Source: Liquidambar formosana
Lineage: Eukaryota; Streptophyta; Magnoliopsida; Saxifragales; Altingiaceae
Direction of reading: 5' to 3'
Assembly: GCA_039720395.1 (NCBI GenBank)
Contig: CM077820.1
Location: 15,027,848 to 15,091,847 of the forward strand
Length of the DNA: 64,000 nucleotides
The position numbers and the translations under genes were made by a program. The notes beneath the pieces were generated by a model, which ran no database searches, was not told where the DNA came from, and saw only the letters and a list, made by a program, of their open reading frames with translations. Below are positions 8,821 to 20,635 of this stretch, in pieces; the first letter of the stretch is position 1; every line of letters begins with the position of its first letter.

Positions 8821-11800
8821 TTACATGATAGTCTGATTCCTCACCATCTTTTTCTTCAGCCTACCTGCCTTCACTGCTATTGCCACAAATATCCGGTCTT
8901 TGGTTTCATCAACAAACTGGAAATAAGCATATCTCCAATTCTTCTTGAATAGTAAAACCCCCAAAACTCCCCATAACCCACTCAGGAAGCCTAGCATTAC
9001 AACAATGTAAAACAATACTTTTTCAGACTCATATTCTTTGTCCTTTTCTTCATAGCCATTGAGTGTCGGAGCTTGAGGCAGTTCATCACTCGGGCATTTC
9101 TTTGGTAGTGGAGCTCCACAGAGTTCGAGGTTGCCAGCATAAATGGATGGGTCATCAAGAGTTTGGAGCTGATTGCCTGTCGGAATTGGTCCGGAGAAGT
9201 GATTGTAAGACAAGTTTAGGTGGCTAAGCGAAGTTAAAGTTGACATGCTCTGTGGAATCAAACCAAAAAGCTGATTTCTAGAGAAGTCAAGAGTTTCCAA
9301 AGACGTCAAGTTCCCTATGTTATTAGGGATGTTTCCGATCAAATGATTATTTGACAGATTCAAACCTTGCAACATAGAGAGGATTGTTAGCTCTTCAGGG
9401 ATCATGCCGACTAGGTTGTTACATGAAAGGTCCATGTTTACTACAAGTCGTAGTATCTTTGTAAATTGAAGCTCTCTTCCTTTCATGACTTCCATGACGT
9501 TCTGGACATCCCATTCTGTCCAATAGCCTTCATCTGCTTGTTTTTGAGCCATGCCACTGAGATTGCCAAAACAACGGGGGATGGTTCCCACACGATTGTT
9601 ATCCGCAAGGTCCAAGATTTTCAGTTTAGAGAGATGGCATATTTGCGGAGGAATACTTCCGTTGAATGAATTATTTCGTAGCCTCAGAATTTGCAAAGAC
9701 CCAAGCTTCTCTCCAATCCATTTAGGTATATTTCCAGAGAATTTATTTTCGCCAAGATCCAAAACTATCAATGCTGTCAAATTTCTCAAGGCTGAAGGAA
9801 GCTTTCCGTCAAGACTATTGTTGTTTAGGTGCAACCATGCCAGACGAGAAAGATGCCCAAAAGAGCTTGGAATAGGCCCTGTTAGCATGTTGGATGATAG
9901 ATTAATATCATATAAATCAGGACTATCCCTCCCAAATTTAGGAATTTTCCCTGAAAACATGTTGTTTGAGAGAAAGAGCATCCTCAAATTCCTCCAACAA
10001 TTAGGAATGCTCCCAGATAAGCTGTTGCTTGAGAGATCTAGAGAAAATAAAGTTTCTATTTTGCACAATGAGCTTGGTATTGTACCATTTATAAGGTTCT
10101 GATCGAGATATAAAGATTGCAATGCAGGCATCATATGACCAATATTTTGTGGAAGCGGCCCTGAGATCAAGTTATTAGAGAGATATACATCCTCTACATG
10201 AGGGAGATATGGAAACCGTCCACTGATTTCGTTGTGAGAGAGAACCAAGGTGGAGACATGCAAATCCTCAAACCATTTGGGGATAGCTCCTGAGATGCTA
10301 GCATTGGAGAGATCTAGCAATGTGAGTCCCTTTTGCGTTCCAAGCCATTGCGGGGGAGTCCCAATTTTGTAAGAACTCATACGAAAGTAATTGAGTTGAA
10401 AAGGAGGTAGCCAGTTAGATTTCACCTTGAAATCCAATTGATAATTAGAACCAATTCCCAAATATTTCAACCGTGAGAGGTTTGCAAAGTGAACTTCAGA
10501 GAGTTTACCTTCTAAGGAATTTGAAGAGATGTCAAATGTCTTGAGGTTTAAAAGTTTTCCAAGAGAATCTGGAATGGTCCCATTCAACTGATTATCAGAA
10601 AGATCTAATTCTCTCAAACTAGACAATTCCCCCAATGCTTTCGGAATGGCCCCATTCAACTGATTATTATAAAGAAATAATTCTCTCAAGGCAAACAATT
10701 CCCCCATTGTTTTTGGAATTGGACCAGAGAACAAATTACTCCCAAGATGAAGATGTTTTAATTTTGTAAGTTTCCCTAACTGATCCGGCAAATGACCACT
10801 GAATTTATTACCAACCAAACTCAGTGCCTCCAAATCATATTCAATGCATGTGGTTAAATTTCTTTGATTTTCTAATAACTCTCCATTAGGTAGGGAATTG
10901 AAAGACAAATCTAATGATTTCAAATTACAATGATTCCATAAGATCATTGATATCCCACCTTCGATGCTATTGAACTCATTGGATGCAAGATTAAGATTTA
11001 CTAGGCTTCGAAAATTACCCAGCCAAAGTGGAATTGAAGAATTGAAAAAGTTGAATGAAAGATCAAGGACTCTTAGAGAAGTCATGTTTTGAAGAACATG
11101 TGGAAATGGGCCAAGGAATGAATTAGCCCCAAGATCTATGTATTCAACAGAAGAAAGAAACGTGGAATTATTGTAAGCTTGAGAAATATGAGTGTTATTG
11201 AGTCCACACCATGCCAAGCGTAACACTAACAGAGAAGGGAGTATGTTGAGTACCTGCATCACATTAGGAGGCCCACTAAGGTTCATGCCGCTCATGTCAA
11301 GGTGTTGCAATGCCGATAGACGAGAAACCCATTCTAGATTCAGAATAGTCAGTGCTCTTCTAGGCATATAATAATGATTAAGATCAAGAACACGCAAGTT
11401 GGTGAGGTTTCCGAGTTGAGGGGGAACCATTCCACTAAAGTTGGCATTAGAGAGATTGAGATACCTTAGTCGTTCCATCAACCCCAAGAACTTCGGAATT
11501 GGGGTTCCTTGAAAGTAGTTGCAACTTAAGTCCAGGTAATTCAAGTATCTCAACTCCAGCAAACCAGAGTTTACCTCCCGGGCCATTAACTTCTTGGATA
11601 CGTCCCAGTCCCAATAATAAGCTGTGGCGTTTGTCGTTGGGAGGTCGAGCTTGACGACATGTCCAGTACTCGTACTGCAGCTTACTCCTTTCCATTTGCA
11701 ACAATCTGTGCCTTTCCACGAAGAGAGCCTATGTGAAGGGTCGTTGAGACTCTGTTTAAACTTGAGAAGAGCTTGTCTCTCTCCTTCTATGCAACCCAAG

Positions 11801-11889
11801 CTTGAATTCCCACCCAAGCAGAATTGCGTGATTTCAACGAGCAACAAAACAACTACTAAAAGAAGCCCAGCAGCGTAAAATTTCCCCAT
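8821..11889 (-). CDS. LRR receptor-like protein (EIX/Cf type), RLP-1
   Basis: Single-exon gene encoding 1022 residues from MGKFYAAG. An in-frame ATG 19 codons upstream exists, but RLP-2 starts at the same MGKFY and this start begins a proper signal peptide (residues 1 to about 27, hydrophobic run GLLLVVVLLLVEI). The LRRNT cap follows: [16 protein letters not shown] and a [14 protein letters not shown] segment. About 27 plant-type LxxLxLxxNxLxGxIP repeats come next. They are interrupted near residue 830 by a non-LRR island (QKQADEGYWTEWDVQNVMEV) before the last four repeats. The end is [15 protein letters not shown], an acidic spacer, a membrane helix at about 958-981 with GFLSG (GxxxG), and a basic tail of 41 residues without a kinase. 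Such proteins work at the plasma membrane with SOBIR1/BAK1 kinases in pathogen sensing. The ligand is unknown. No disabling change is visible. Confidence 0.93.
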   Translation of the reverse strand: MGKFYAAGLLLVVVLLLVEITQFCLGGNSSLGCIEGERQALLKFKQSLNDPSHRLSSWKGTDCCKWKGVSCSTSTGHVVKLDLPTTNATAYYWDWDVSKKLMAREVNSGLLELRYLNYLDLSCNYFQGTPIPKFLGLMERLRYLNLSNANFSGMVPPQLGNLTNLRVLDLNHYYMPRRALTILNLEWVSRLSALQHLDMSGMNLSGPPNVMQVLNILPSLLVLRLAWCGLNNTHISQAYNNSTFLSSVEYIDLGANSFLGPFPHVLQNMTSLRVLDLSFNFFNSSIPLWLGNFRSLVNLNLASNEFNSIEGGISMILWNHCNLKSLDLSFNSLPNGELLENQRNLTTCIEYDLEALSLVGNKFSGHLPDQLGKLTKLKHLHLGSNLFSGPIPKTMGELFALRELFLYNNQLNGAIPKALGELSSLRELDLSDNQLNGTIPDSLGKLLNLKTFDISSNSLEGKLSEVHFANLSRLKYLGIGSNYQLDFKVKSNWLPPFQLNYFRMSSYKIGTPPQWLGTQKGLTLLDLSNASISGAIPKWFEDLHVSTLVLSHNEISGRFPYLPHVEDVYLSNNLISGPLPQNIGHMMPALQSLYLDQNLINGTIPSSLCKIETLFSLDLSSNSLSGSIPNCWRNLRMLFLSNNMFSGKIPKFGRDSPDLYDINLSSNMLTGPIPSSFGHLSRLAWLHLNNNSLDGKLPSALRNLTALIVLDLGENKFSGNIPKWIGEKLGSLQILRLRNNSFNGSIPPQICHLSKLKILDLADNNRVGTIPRCFGNLSGMAQKQADEGYWTEWDVQNVMEVMKGRELQFTKILRLVVNMDLSCNNLVGMIPEELTILSMLQGLNLSNNHLIGNIPNNIGNLTSLETLDFSRNQLFGLIPQSMSTLTSLSHLNLSYNHFSGPIPTGNQLQTLDDPSIYAGNLELCGAPLPKKCPSDELPQAPTLNGYEEKDKEYESEKVLFYIVVMLGFLSGLWGVLGVLLFKKNWRYAYFQFVDETKDRIFVAIAVKAGRLKKKMVRNQTIM

Positions 11890-12000
11890 ATCTTTCAAGA
11901 ACGACTGGTTATCAAAAGCAAACACAAGAATTTTGTGGTTTTGCAAAGACGATGCACTTATGCAGTTGTGTCCATGGAAAATAAGGGACTGTGCGTCTTC
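11890..12000 (-). promoter_or_regulatory. RLP leader sequence, copy beside RLP-1
   Basis: The bases just upstream of the MGKFY codon (motifs CTTTCAAGAACGACT, CAAAAGCAAACACAAGAATT, ATGCAGTTGTGTCCATGG on the plus strand) recur beside RLP-2 (41445-41540) and at three places without a gene (13394, 45612, 46976). Conservation without coding constraint suggests the shared core promoter or 5' untranslated region of this receptor family. Confidence 0.6.
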
Positions 12001-12812
12001 TATGTCACTTCTGGGAAGACTCTATGAAGCTAGTCAGTCAAGGTGTGCGGATCTCAAATTAATGGCTAGCGCATGAATTTATCAATCCTGGTGATTTTTA
12101 AGATAACGGATGCTGAGGCGGCGGAATTCTATGGTCACTTAGAACTTGACCAGTGATCACACCCTTTGACCAAGATTTATTGCAATACAAATCAATTGAA
12201 TGTGCATTCCCTAAAATCTCAATTTACTATACTTCAATAGATTTATGTGAATATTCATAGTGTATTGTACTCTCTGCGTTTGTGCTAATGAGGTATTACT
12301 TAAAGCATGTGACCTAAAGGTGGATTGCTCCAATAAAAATTTTAATAAGAAAATCAAGATTAAGAATATATACTTAGTGTATTTTTTATGCCCAAATAAA
12401 TTGGACACAAAGTCCTGCAATAAATATATATATAGTGGTACAAAGACTAATCTATCCCTTTTACTTTTTCTCTCCTATCAAAGCCTCAAAGTTTTGCTAA
12501 AATATTGTTAGATGTCTTGATGGCAATTCTCCAGGACTAACCGCCAAGTATAGTTATATTGAATCCTATAGCCTATTGTTTACCCGTGAGGATTGGGGCA
12601 TTGCATTTTATGAAGTTAGTCAATAAATGTGTTTGAAATAGCACATTAATCAATGACATGAACTTGACAGATATGGCAATACAAATGCTACTCATGTTCG
12701 GCCATACAAAGTGCTTAGTGTAAATATTGGGTATTTGGGTTGGGTTTGATTGACAATGTTATCTTGTTGCATTGTTATTCATGTTCGGCCATAATCTCCA
12801 TTGAACGATTCT
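12001..12812. repeat. RLP upstream repeat, copy beside RLP-1
   Basis: Non-coding module sequence found at many places in the window. Ordered landmarks are GGAATTCTATGGTCACTTAG, ACACCCTTTGACC, ATTGTACTCTCTGCGTTT, GACCTAAAGGTGGATTG, CCAAATAAATTGGAC, and GAGGATTGGGGCATTGCATT followed by TTATGAAGT. Further copies are at about 13394-14770, 15180-15780, 17040-18500, 19800-20420, 27050-27950, 46976-48470, 54450-54800 and 57060-57690. Confidence 0.7.
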
Positions 12813-12819
12813 GATTAAT

Positions 12820-13086
12820 CTGGGGCTGGTCCTAATTAGTTTTTTGGGTCCTAGGTGAACTCTCAAAATGGGGCCCTCTATACTATATATACATATTTAC
12901 ATTCACAACAAAATTTATACTTGACAATTTTTTTCCCTAGTACACACAAAATTTTCTTGCATATATTATTAAAAATTGGGACCTACTATATATAAGGGTA
13001 ACAAGTAATTTAGGGCCCTCATTTTTGGTTAAAAATTGGGGGCCTTAGGCGGTTGCATGACTTGCCTGATATCAGGGCCAGACTTG
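12820..13086. mobile_element. hAT-like MITE with empty site at 57716
   Basis: An insert starting CTGGGGCTGGTCCTAATTAG and ending TATCAGGGCCAGACTT is flanked by GATTAAT (12813-12819 and 13087-13093). The paralogous sequence at 57716 reads TTGATTAATCTGCTTTG with no insert, so it is the empty site. Terminal repeats are imperfect. The right end resembles a widespread plant hAT-like family with AGGGCC ends. Confidence 0.65.
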
Positions 13087-13093
13087 GATTAAT

Positions 13094-13393
13094 TTGCCTT
13101 CCTTGCTTTTTTTTTTTTCTCCTTCGGGATGGGACACGATCAATAACAAAAGGGAGTAACTATTGCTATTGCTACCACAAAATTTCTTAAGCACCCCATG
13201 TACTTATTTTAACATTTCAAGGTTTTATGAAAAATATTATAAGTTTTCATGAAAACTGACGATGCTGTCTATTCGAAAATATTATTTTTAAAAACTTTGT
13301 AAAATAAATTTTTCCCAAAATTTCACATTTAAGTGGACTTTTTGATCGTTTTCATGAAAATTTCTATAAAAATGAAACAAAAATTGTAAATGC
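13094..13393. other. Non-coding spacer
   Basis: AT-rich sequence with no gene. A T-rich run lies near 13110, and short tracts of GAAAA and TTTTC suggest an old inverted repeat around 13220-13370 (GTTTTCATGAAAACTG and CGTTTTCATGAAAATT). Confidence 0.4.
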
Positions 13394-13500
13394 CATTTCT
13401 TTCAACGACGACTAGTTCTCAAAAGCAAACACGAGAATTTTATGGTTTTCCAACGATTATGCAGTTGTGTCAAGGAGAATGATGATTTGTTTTCGGATGG
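13394..13500 (-). pseudogene. Orphan RLP leader 1 (no gene behind it)
   Basis: Sequence matching the RLP leaders begins exactly at the position of the start codon: CCATTTCTTTCAACGACGAC, then CAAAAGCAAACACGAG and TATGCAGTTGTGTC. On the coding side the homology stops within a base or two of the ATG, and the RLP reading frame is absent. It is the relic of an RLP gene whose coding part was deleted, or a copied promoter. Confidence 0.6.
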
Positions 13501-14770
13501 TGGATTAACTAATTTTTATCACTTCAAGGAAGAATCGTAGTCAAAATAACAACGCAGACTCTATGAAGGAAAAAAGCTATCAATTCATTGCAATGGTTGA
13601 TGTCTCATTAGTCATGATTTTGATATAAAGCTAGATTTAAAGTGGGCAAAGACTTTATGAGGCTAGTCAAGGTGTGGGGAAGGAAACTTCCCCAAATGAA
13701 ATCAAATTATATAGCGGGTTTCAATTTGGGACTAGTCATGCTTAATAGCTAAAGAAGTAGCTATTAAGCAAGAGACCTAAAGGTGGATTGTTCCAATAAA
13801 AAGTTTAGTCACTAAAATAAGATTAAGAATACTTGGTGTATTTTTGACGCCCAAATAAAGTGGACTCTAAAATCCTCCAATACTAGCTAGTGGTACAAAC
13901 TACCAAGACTTGGGGGTGCAAAAAAAAAAACAAAAAGACTTTAGACTTTTGGGTGTGAACTCGCTCACTCTCCTCTTACCTCTCCTCTCCCACGACAATT
14001 TAACTAGTGGGTGGCAAAAGATAGAAAAAGAATCACGTTTAAATGGGTTTAAAATAGTAACAATTTTTCCAAAAAATTTTGTTGATAAAATGATTTTTAA
14101 TCATTCGATTTGCATAATACATTTTTCTAAAAATTCTATCAGAAAAATCAAATTAGTGCGCAAAACCCATAAGTTTAAATAAAGAAAAAGATTATATATG
14201 AAAATAACTTGGCACCAAAATGCATACGATAGATTATATATGAATTTTCCAATGTATACCATGGAATATTGCCCATATATTTATGTTGTGGAATTTCTCA
14301 CTCAAAGTTATTACATCAAAAGATCCCTAGTTTAGAAAATACATCGCATTAATCATGCATGATGCATGACCAACCATCGAATATGGTCATCTTTGATCAA
14401 TTCCACTATCTCTACCTGTAAGGATTGGGGCTTTACATTTTATGAAGTCGGTCAATAAATGTCGTGTATGAAAAAACACATCAATGTCACAAAACGTGTT
14501 GGATATGGCAAATGCATAATTTCTTTCACAGAATTTGTTCACATGGTATGTGGCATCTACCCTTAATGTTGAGTTGTTGGTCCACGAATTGGAATTGCTA
14601 GTCTACGGCAGTTGGCTTTTCTTGGTGATATTTCTACTCTAAAGAATATCCCATTATTGCTCTTGCTTTCTCTCCTGCTTTCTAAGCCTCATGGTTTTTC
14701 TATAATGTTGTTACATGTCTTGATGAAAATCTAAAATCACAATTTGTGCACCGATTTATTGTTACAATGA
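13501..14770. repeat. RLP upstream repeat, copy 2
   Basis: Follows orphan leader 1 in the same order as beside RLP-1. It is closely matched by 17080-18500, including GCAAAACCCATAAGTTTAAA-like, TATATATGAATTTTCCAATG and TTGTTGGTCCACGAATTGG landmarks. No gene. Confidence 0.6.
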
Positions 14771-16071
14771 TAAATACACGTTGCAGTGACTAGGATGCCT
14801 TCCTCCTTTGCCCATCTTACCTTGGAGAAAAATTAATTAAAGGCACCAATAATTGATTTACTCAACAGTAATGATATTTTATTATTCATTACACTATGAC
14901 AAATATGATTGAAACTGTATATATATTTTTCTCTGTTTAGGAAGAAATAACTCAAAAAATCAATAGATTTGTTTGCAAATAGAGCGACTCACGTTTCATT
15001 GTATTCTATGATAATCTTCATATGGGTCATTTGCGTATGTAATGTTTATTGTTTGGATAATAAATCTGGTAGGCCTTAACCCCCACCCTCCTAGCATGTG
15101 TGTTTTTTTAATAAAAAAATAAAATAAAAAAAGAAAAGGCACCCAATGAACTTGGTTTAACGGGTGATAAATAAAAAAGTTCAATAAGATAATGCATCCC
15201 TAATTAAAATTAAGAATACTTTGCGTATTTTTTACGCCCAAATAAATTGGACCTTAAAGTCCCGCAAAAGTAGTCATACAAATGCATAGAAGACTAGAAG
15301 AGGTTATACTTTAATTTCCAATGGATACCATGGAATACTATCCATCCATGGGGTGGAATTTCTCACTCTGGTTTGTCCACTTATATCTTGCACTATGCCT
15401 CAAAATATCCTTGGCCAAAAAATTAAAATACACGGGCATTAATCATGATTCATCACCAACCATTAAATTTGGTCATCTTCAATTTGAGCACCTCTATCCG
15501 TGAGGATTAAGGCATCACATTTTATGAAGTCGGTCTACAAAATGTATTGGATACGGCAATACTACATTGTCCAAATGCAGATTTTCGGTCAATTTTTTTT
15601 TTTGGTCACACGGCATGTGGCAGAGACCCTTGTCGGTCCCTATCAGCAGCCTATTTTTCCCGATTGCATACTACTGTTTTCCATTACCATCTAAAACAAA
15701 ATCAAATGCTCCAAATTATTAATCCAGCTGATTTTGTACACTGGATTTACTTGATGATCGAAACACATTGATTAGTGAATATTCATGATCATTCTTTGTT
15801 GCTGATGTGGCAAATTTTTATGGTGACTTAGCCAAACTTGACATATGCCATTAAAATGACCCAATTAGCACAACAGTTCCCTAAATCTCAATTCATAATC
15901 TTGTTGATGAATTTATCTGATTCTTAAATTAGAAACATTTCTAAAACCACTGAGAAATAAAGAGTCAAAACCTCATAGGCTTGAAGTATTATTAAAAGAA
16001 AGAAAAAAGAATACAATAGAAGAAATGAGTAAGAAAAATAAACAATAAAGAAAAGCCGGTATTGGTGGCTT
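14771..16071. repeat. Partial RLP upstream repeats, copy 3, and spacer
   Basis: From 15180 to 15780 the upstream-repeat landmarks return (CCCAAATAAATTGGACC, GTGAGGATTAAGGCATCACA, and CTCCAAATTATTAATCCAGC, the last shared with 27838). The remainder is AT-rich with no coding sequence that I can recognise. Confidence 0.5.
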
Positions 16072-17025
16072 ATAATTGTTACAATTCAACTCACAAAAGA
16101 AGCAAAATTAGCTAAGAAGAACGAAACCTATATTGAGACGAAAACTAAAAATATCAACTAAAAGTGGGTTCCACCTTTGAATTTGATTGGAAATCTCAAA
16201 TTCGAGATATGTAGCAAAGCCCAATATTATTATACATCATGCATGCCAAATTTCAAGATAATCGGAGATTAGAAATTAGCCCATTTATAAATTGCCCCTA
16301 AATTATAATTTTATTTATAAAATAAATGAAAGTTTACATATGGATTAAGTGGTTTTTGATATCTTATTAACTTAAAATTCGGCATTCATGAGTATAATAT
16401 CTAATTTAACAATTAAATTAGCAAAATGTTAAGATATTGAGAAGTATTAAGACTAAAAAGTTTTATACTAAATGTAGACATATCCCTTCCCATCCACGTA
16501 TACTTCGTTATCACATTAAATACACATTGAATAGTTGTTTGATTTTTGGATTGGGTCAAGTGATCCGAGCCCTAAGTAGGACTGTAGGACCCAACAAGAA
16601 TAGAGATGTATTCCTAATTTTTCAAACCTTGACACAATTCCAAGTTTCATTAAATTTCCCTTGAAAGAACGTAGATCAGTCTCGAAAATATGTGGGCATC
16701 ATTCATGTTCATGACCATCCAGGCACCCACCAAGTATGACCATCTTGAAAGGTAAGGATTGTGGTATTAATTGCATTTGATAAATTCAAATAAATGGATG
16801 TGTTCAAAAGAAGACACCACTGTCGTGAAGGTGTTGGATGTGTCAAGATTACATTGCTCCAATGCAAATTTTTTTGTTACAAGATTGTATCACACAACAT
16901 GAAAGAGCGAGAGACCCCTAGTTGGTCTCCATTCGCAAGCCGGGTCTTAGCATAGACACCTCCATTTGGACCAATAAGAGTTTCCACATTGTTTGGAACA
17001 ATTTTGAGAAAGATGATTCTTGTTT
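16072..17025. repeat. Dispersed block, copy A (copies at 55048-56140 and 19208-19675)
   Basis: Collinear with 55048-56140 at high identity, starting ATAATTGTTACAAT and ending GAAAGATGATTCTTGTTTT. The second half also matches 19208-19675 (CTTGAAAGATCGTAGATCAG, TTGGTCTCCATTC). No protein is encoded. It contains the empty site for the MITE at 55157. Confidence 0.75.
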
Positions 17026-17039
17026 TCCCTTTTTTTTTT

Positions 17040-18500
17040 TGTTCAAAAATTTTATTGGGCGTGAACTTGCTCACTCTCACCTCTTACCTCTCCTCTCTCT
17101 CCCACGAAAGTTCAACTAGTGGGTGGCAAAACATAGAATAAAAATCACATTTAAATGGGCTTAAAATAATAACAATTTTGCCAAAAAATTATGTTGATTG
17201 GATGAGTTTTAATCATTTGATTTGCATAATACATTTTTCTATAAATTCCATCAGAAAAATCAAATTAATGTGCAAAACCCAAAAGTTAATGGATGCTGAT
17301 CATTTCTTGCAGTTAACGCCACGGAATTCTATGGTCACTTAGCCAAACTTGACATTTGCTCACACCCTTTGACTAAGATTTTGTGTGATACAAATCAATT
17401 GGATGATCAAGCTAGCACTAGCACAGCAACCAATGGCCATCCTCTGATCGAGTTCCCAATTTACAAAGCTTTGATAGATATAGTGTGAATATTCATTGTG
17501 TATTGTACTCTCTGTGTATGTGATAAAGAGCTATTAAACATGAGACCTAAAGGTGGATTGTTCCAATAAAATTTCTAGTGAGATGATGAATACTTGGTGT
17601 ATTTTTTACACCCAAATAAAGTGGACTCTAAAGTCCTGTAGTACTATGAAAAAAAAAAAAACAAAAACAAAAAACAAAAAACAAAACAAAACAAAAAGAC
17701 TTGGGACAATACTCATTGAAGACTTGGGCGCGCAAAAAAACAAAAAGACTAGAGACTTTTGGAATAGCTAGTCTACGATGACATTTGGCATTGCTTTGTG
17801 ATATTTTTTACCTTGAAGAATCTCTCTTTATCCCTTTTTTACTTTCTCTCTTGCTATCTAAGCCTCATAGTTTTGCTAAAATAAAGAAAAAGATTTTCTT
17901 TATTTTCTAAAGGTCATGAAAATAACTTGGCACCAAAATGCATACAACAGATTATATATGAATTTTCCAATGGATACCATAGCATATTGCCCATATATTT
18001 ATGGTGTGAAATTTCTCACTTGACGTTATTACTTGCACTATACCTCGAAAGATCCTTAGTTCAGAAGATACACCACATTAATCATGCATGATTCATGACC
18101 AACCATCGAATATGGTCATCTTCAAATCCACTATCTCTACCCGTAAGGATTGGGGCATTGCATTTTATGAAGTCAGTCAATAAATGTCGTATTTGAAAAA
18201 ACACTTCAATGTCACAAAACGTGTTGGATATGGCAAACGCATAATTTCTTTCACAAAATTTTTTCACATGGTATGTGACATCTACCCTTGTTGAGTTGTT
18301 GGTCCACGAATTGGAATTGCTAGTCTACGGCAGTTGGCTTTTCTTGGTAATATTTCTACTCTAAAGAATCTCCCATTTTTGCTCTTCCTTTCTCTCCTGC
18401 TTTCTAAGAGCCTCATGGTTCTTCTATAATATTGTTACGTGTCTTGATGGAAATTTAAAATCACAATTTGTGCACCGATTTATTGTTACAATGCTAAATA
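17040..18500. repeat. RLP upstream repeat, copy 4
   Basis: Matches the copy at 13980-14770 in order and most bases. It includes GGAATTCTATGGTCACTTAG, ATTGTACTCTCTGTGTAT, GACCTAAAGGTGGATTG and TGTTGGATATGGCAAACGC. A-rich simple sequence lies at 17650-17700. No gene. Confidence 0.65.
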
Positions 18501-18550
18501 CACATGCATTGCAGTGACCGGGATGAGTTGCATGAATATTTTCTCAAAAC

Positions 18551-18674
18551 CAAGGAACAGTCGGGTTGGCTCATTGATGACCCAAGTTTTATGTTTAATT
18601 TTTAGTGATGGATTTTTACAATATATGCTGCCTTTTATTCAAGGAACAGTCGGGTTGGCTCATTGATGACCCAA
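18551..18674. repeat. Exact 35-bp direct repeat, 89 bp apart
   Basis: A 35-base sequence beginning CAAGGAACAGTCGGGTTGGC and ending TGATGACCCAA lies at 18551-18585 and again, without a mismatch, at 18640-18674. The intervening 54 bases are AT-rich. The exact match in otherwise diverged DNA points to a recent event. Confidence 0.85.
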
Positions 18675-19207
18675 TAATTGATTTACTCAACAGTAATATT
18701 ATTTTGTTATTTTTTGTTATTCAATTTTTTTTTTTCCCCTATGAATAGCCGATTGGCCATTCAACTCTATAAGTAAACCAATAGTTGATGGGGGAGTTAC
18801 AGATTGGTCTAGTTATTGGCAAATAATTACATATCAATATAATCCAATAGTCATTCCTAATTAAGTCAGTAGTCATATATTACGAAGTTAGTAGTCAAGT
18901 TTGATTGTTTGCCCGTAGCCGGACCAATTTGTAATTCCCCAACAATTGATTCAGTCACGTGATTTTCTCCCTTAGGCATCTTACCCTTAGGGAAAAGAAA
19001 AAAGAACTGATAATTCATTTAGTAAACAATAATATTATTTTATTATTAATTCTCTACTAGATTTTATAAACTTTCTTATATTTATGTATACTAATATACT
19101 AATTTGTTATGACAGGCTGATGTTGGGCCGCATTGTACTACCAATTGTCCAATGAGCTGAACAAAACCAACAAACCAAATATATTACGTCTAACGAAACA
19201 CGTATAT
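18675..19207. other. AT-rich spacer
   Basis: No gene. TACTCAACAGTAATATTATT and related sequence occurs twice (near 18680 and 19021), and also near 14860. The end (from 19140, CCAATTGTCCAATGAGCTGA) is repeated at 42198. Confidence 0.4.
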
Positions 19208-20420
19208 ACACATTGAATAGTTGTTTGATTTTTGTATTGGGAATGTGGGCAAAGTGATCCAAGCCTCAAGTGGGAACCAACAAGAAATAGATATGCAGGT
19301 GTTCCCAATTTGTCAAGCGTCAATACAATTCCAAGTTCCATTTTTCCTTGAAAGATCGTAGATCAGTCTGGAAAATAGGTGGGCATCATTCAAGTTTGTG
19401 GATATGGTCATCTTCAAACGTGAGGATTGCGGTATTAATTGCATTTGATAAAGTCAAGTCAATGGATGCGTTCAAAAGAAGACACCAATGTCGTGAAGGT
19501 GTTAGATGAGTCAAGATTACATTGCTCCAATGCAGATTTTTTGTTACAAGATTGTATCACATGACATGAAAGAGAGACCTCTAGTTGGTCTCCATTCACA
19601 AGCCGGGTCTTAGCACAGACACCTCTATTTGGAACAATAAGAGTTTCCACATTGTTTGAAACAATTTTGGGAAATAGTAGTGGTGCACAGACTTGGAACA
19701 ATTTTGGACCATAAGTCTCGCAATAGTAGTGGTACACAGACTTGGAAGACTTTTGCGCTTTTCTTGTTTCAACTAGTGACAATTTTGCAGTTCTATACAC
19801 GGAAAATGAGGGAAGACTCGATTAGGTAAACTGTATAAATAAAGAAGCCATCAATTCATTGCAATAGTCGATGTCTCATGATTTGATAGAAAGCTATATG
19901 TAGCCGTGAGAAGTGGGCAAAGACTCCATAAAGCCGGTCAATCAAGGTGTGGGGATCTCAATTTAATGGGTTTCAATTTGGAACTAGTGGGTGGCACCAT
20001 ATAGAAACAAAATCACTTTTGAATAGGTTTTTAAATAGAATAAGTTTTTGTTTTTGTGACTTCTGTTGTTTTTTGGTTTTTCCTTAATATATTTACTTGC
20101 TTAACCCAAAAAAAGACAAAAAAGAAAAAGGAAAAAAGAGAACTAGTTTGTCATATTGAATCACTTTTAAATAGGTTTTTAAATATGTCTTGATGGTAAT
20201 TCTCTGGGACCTACCATTGAGTATGGTCATCTTGAATCATATAGCCTACTATTTGGGGCATTGCATTTTATGAAGTCAGTCAATAAATGTGTCTAAATTA
20301 AAGCAGCACCTCAATGCCAATACAAGTGTAATTCATTTTCGGCCATACAAGTATTTAGTGTAAATATTGGGTTGGATTTGATCGACAATATTATCTCCTT
20401 GCCGAGATTTTAGCTCAGAC
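19208..20420. repeat. Composite of dispersed block A and RLP upstream repeat, copy 5
   Basis: 19208-19675 matches 16523-17010. 19676-20420 is collinear with 56925-57690, including CTCGCAATAGTAGTGGTACA, CACGGAAAATGAGGGAAGAC and GATCGACAATATTATCTCCT. In the second copy the A-rich tract has grown into an (AAG)n microsatellite (57325-57398). Confidence 0.7.
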
Positions 20421-20630
20421 TATTCCTCTAACGCCTCGTGTAAGATGCCCCCATACCTACATAGGCAGTGATCTCTATGAGGATGAGGAGCTGAAATGTT
20501 GACATCTAGGGAGCACAATTGTGTTTTTTCATGGACTTAAAAATGAAGCTTTATTTATTTATTTATTTTTTAAAAGTGTTAATATATAATGGTCTAAAGT
20601 TAGATGACTTAAAAATTATTTGGTCATGAA
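20421..20630. other. Spacer beside the solo LTR
   Basis: No gene was recognised. The last 60 bases (GACTTAAAAATTATTTGGTC) are shared with 22475, the empty site of the LTR. Confidence 0.4.
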
Positions 20631-20635
20631 TGGAC

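Noticed and set aside
9551..10102. Long open frame of 183 codons on the plus strand inside RLP-1
   Set aside because: It is antisense to the LRR coding region, and its periodic LRR-like pattern mirrors the repeats. Similar antisense frames occur in RLP-2.
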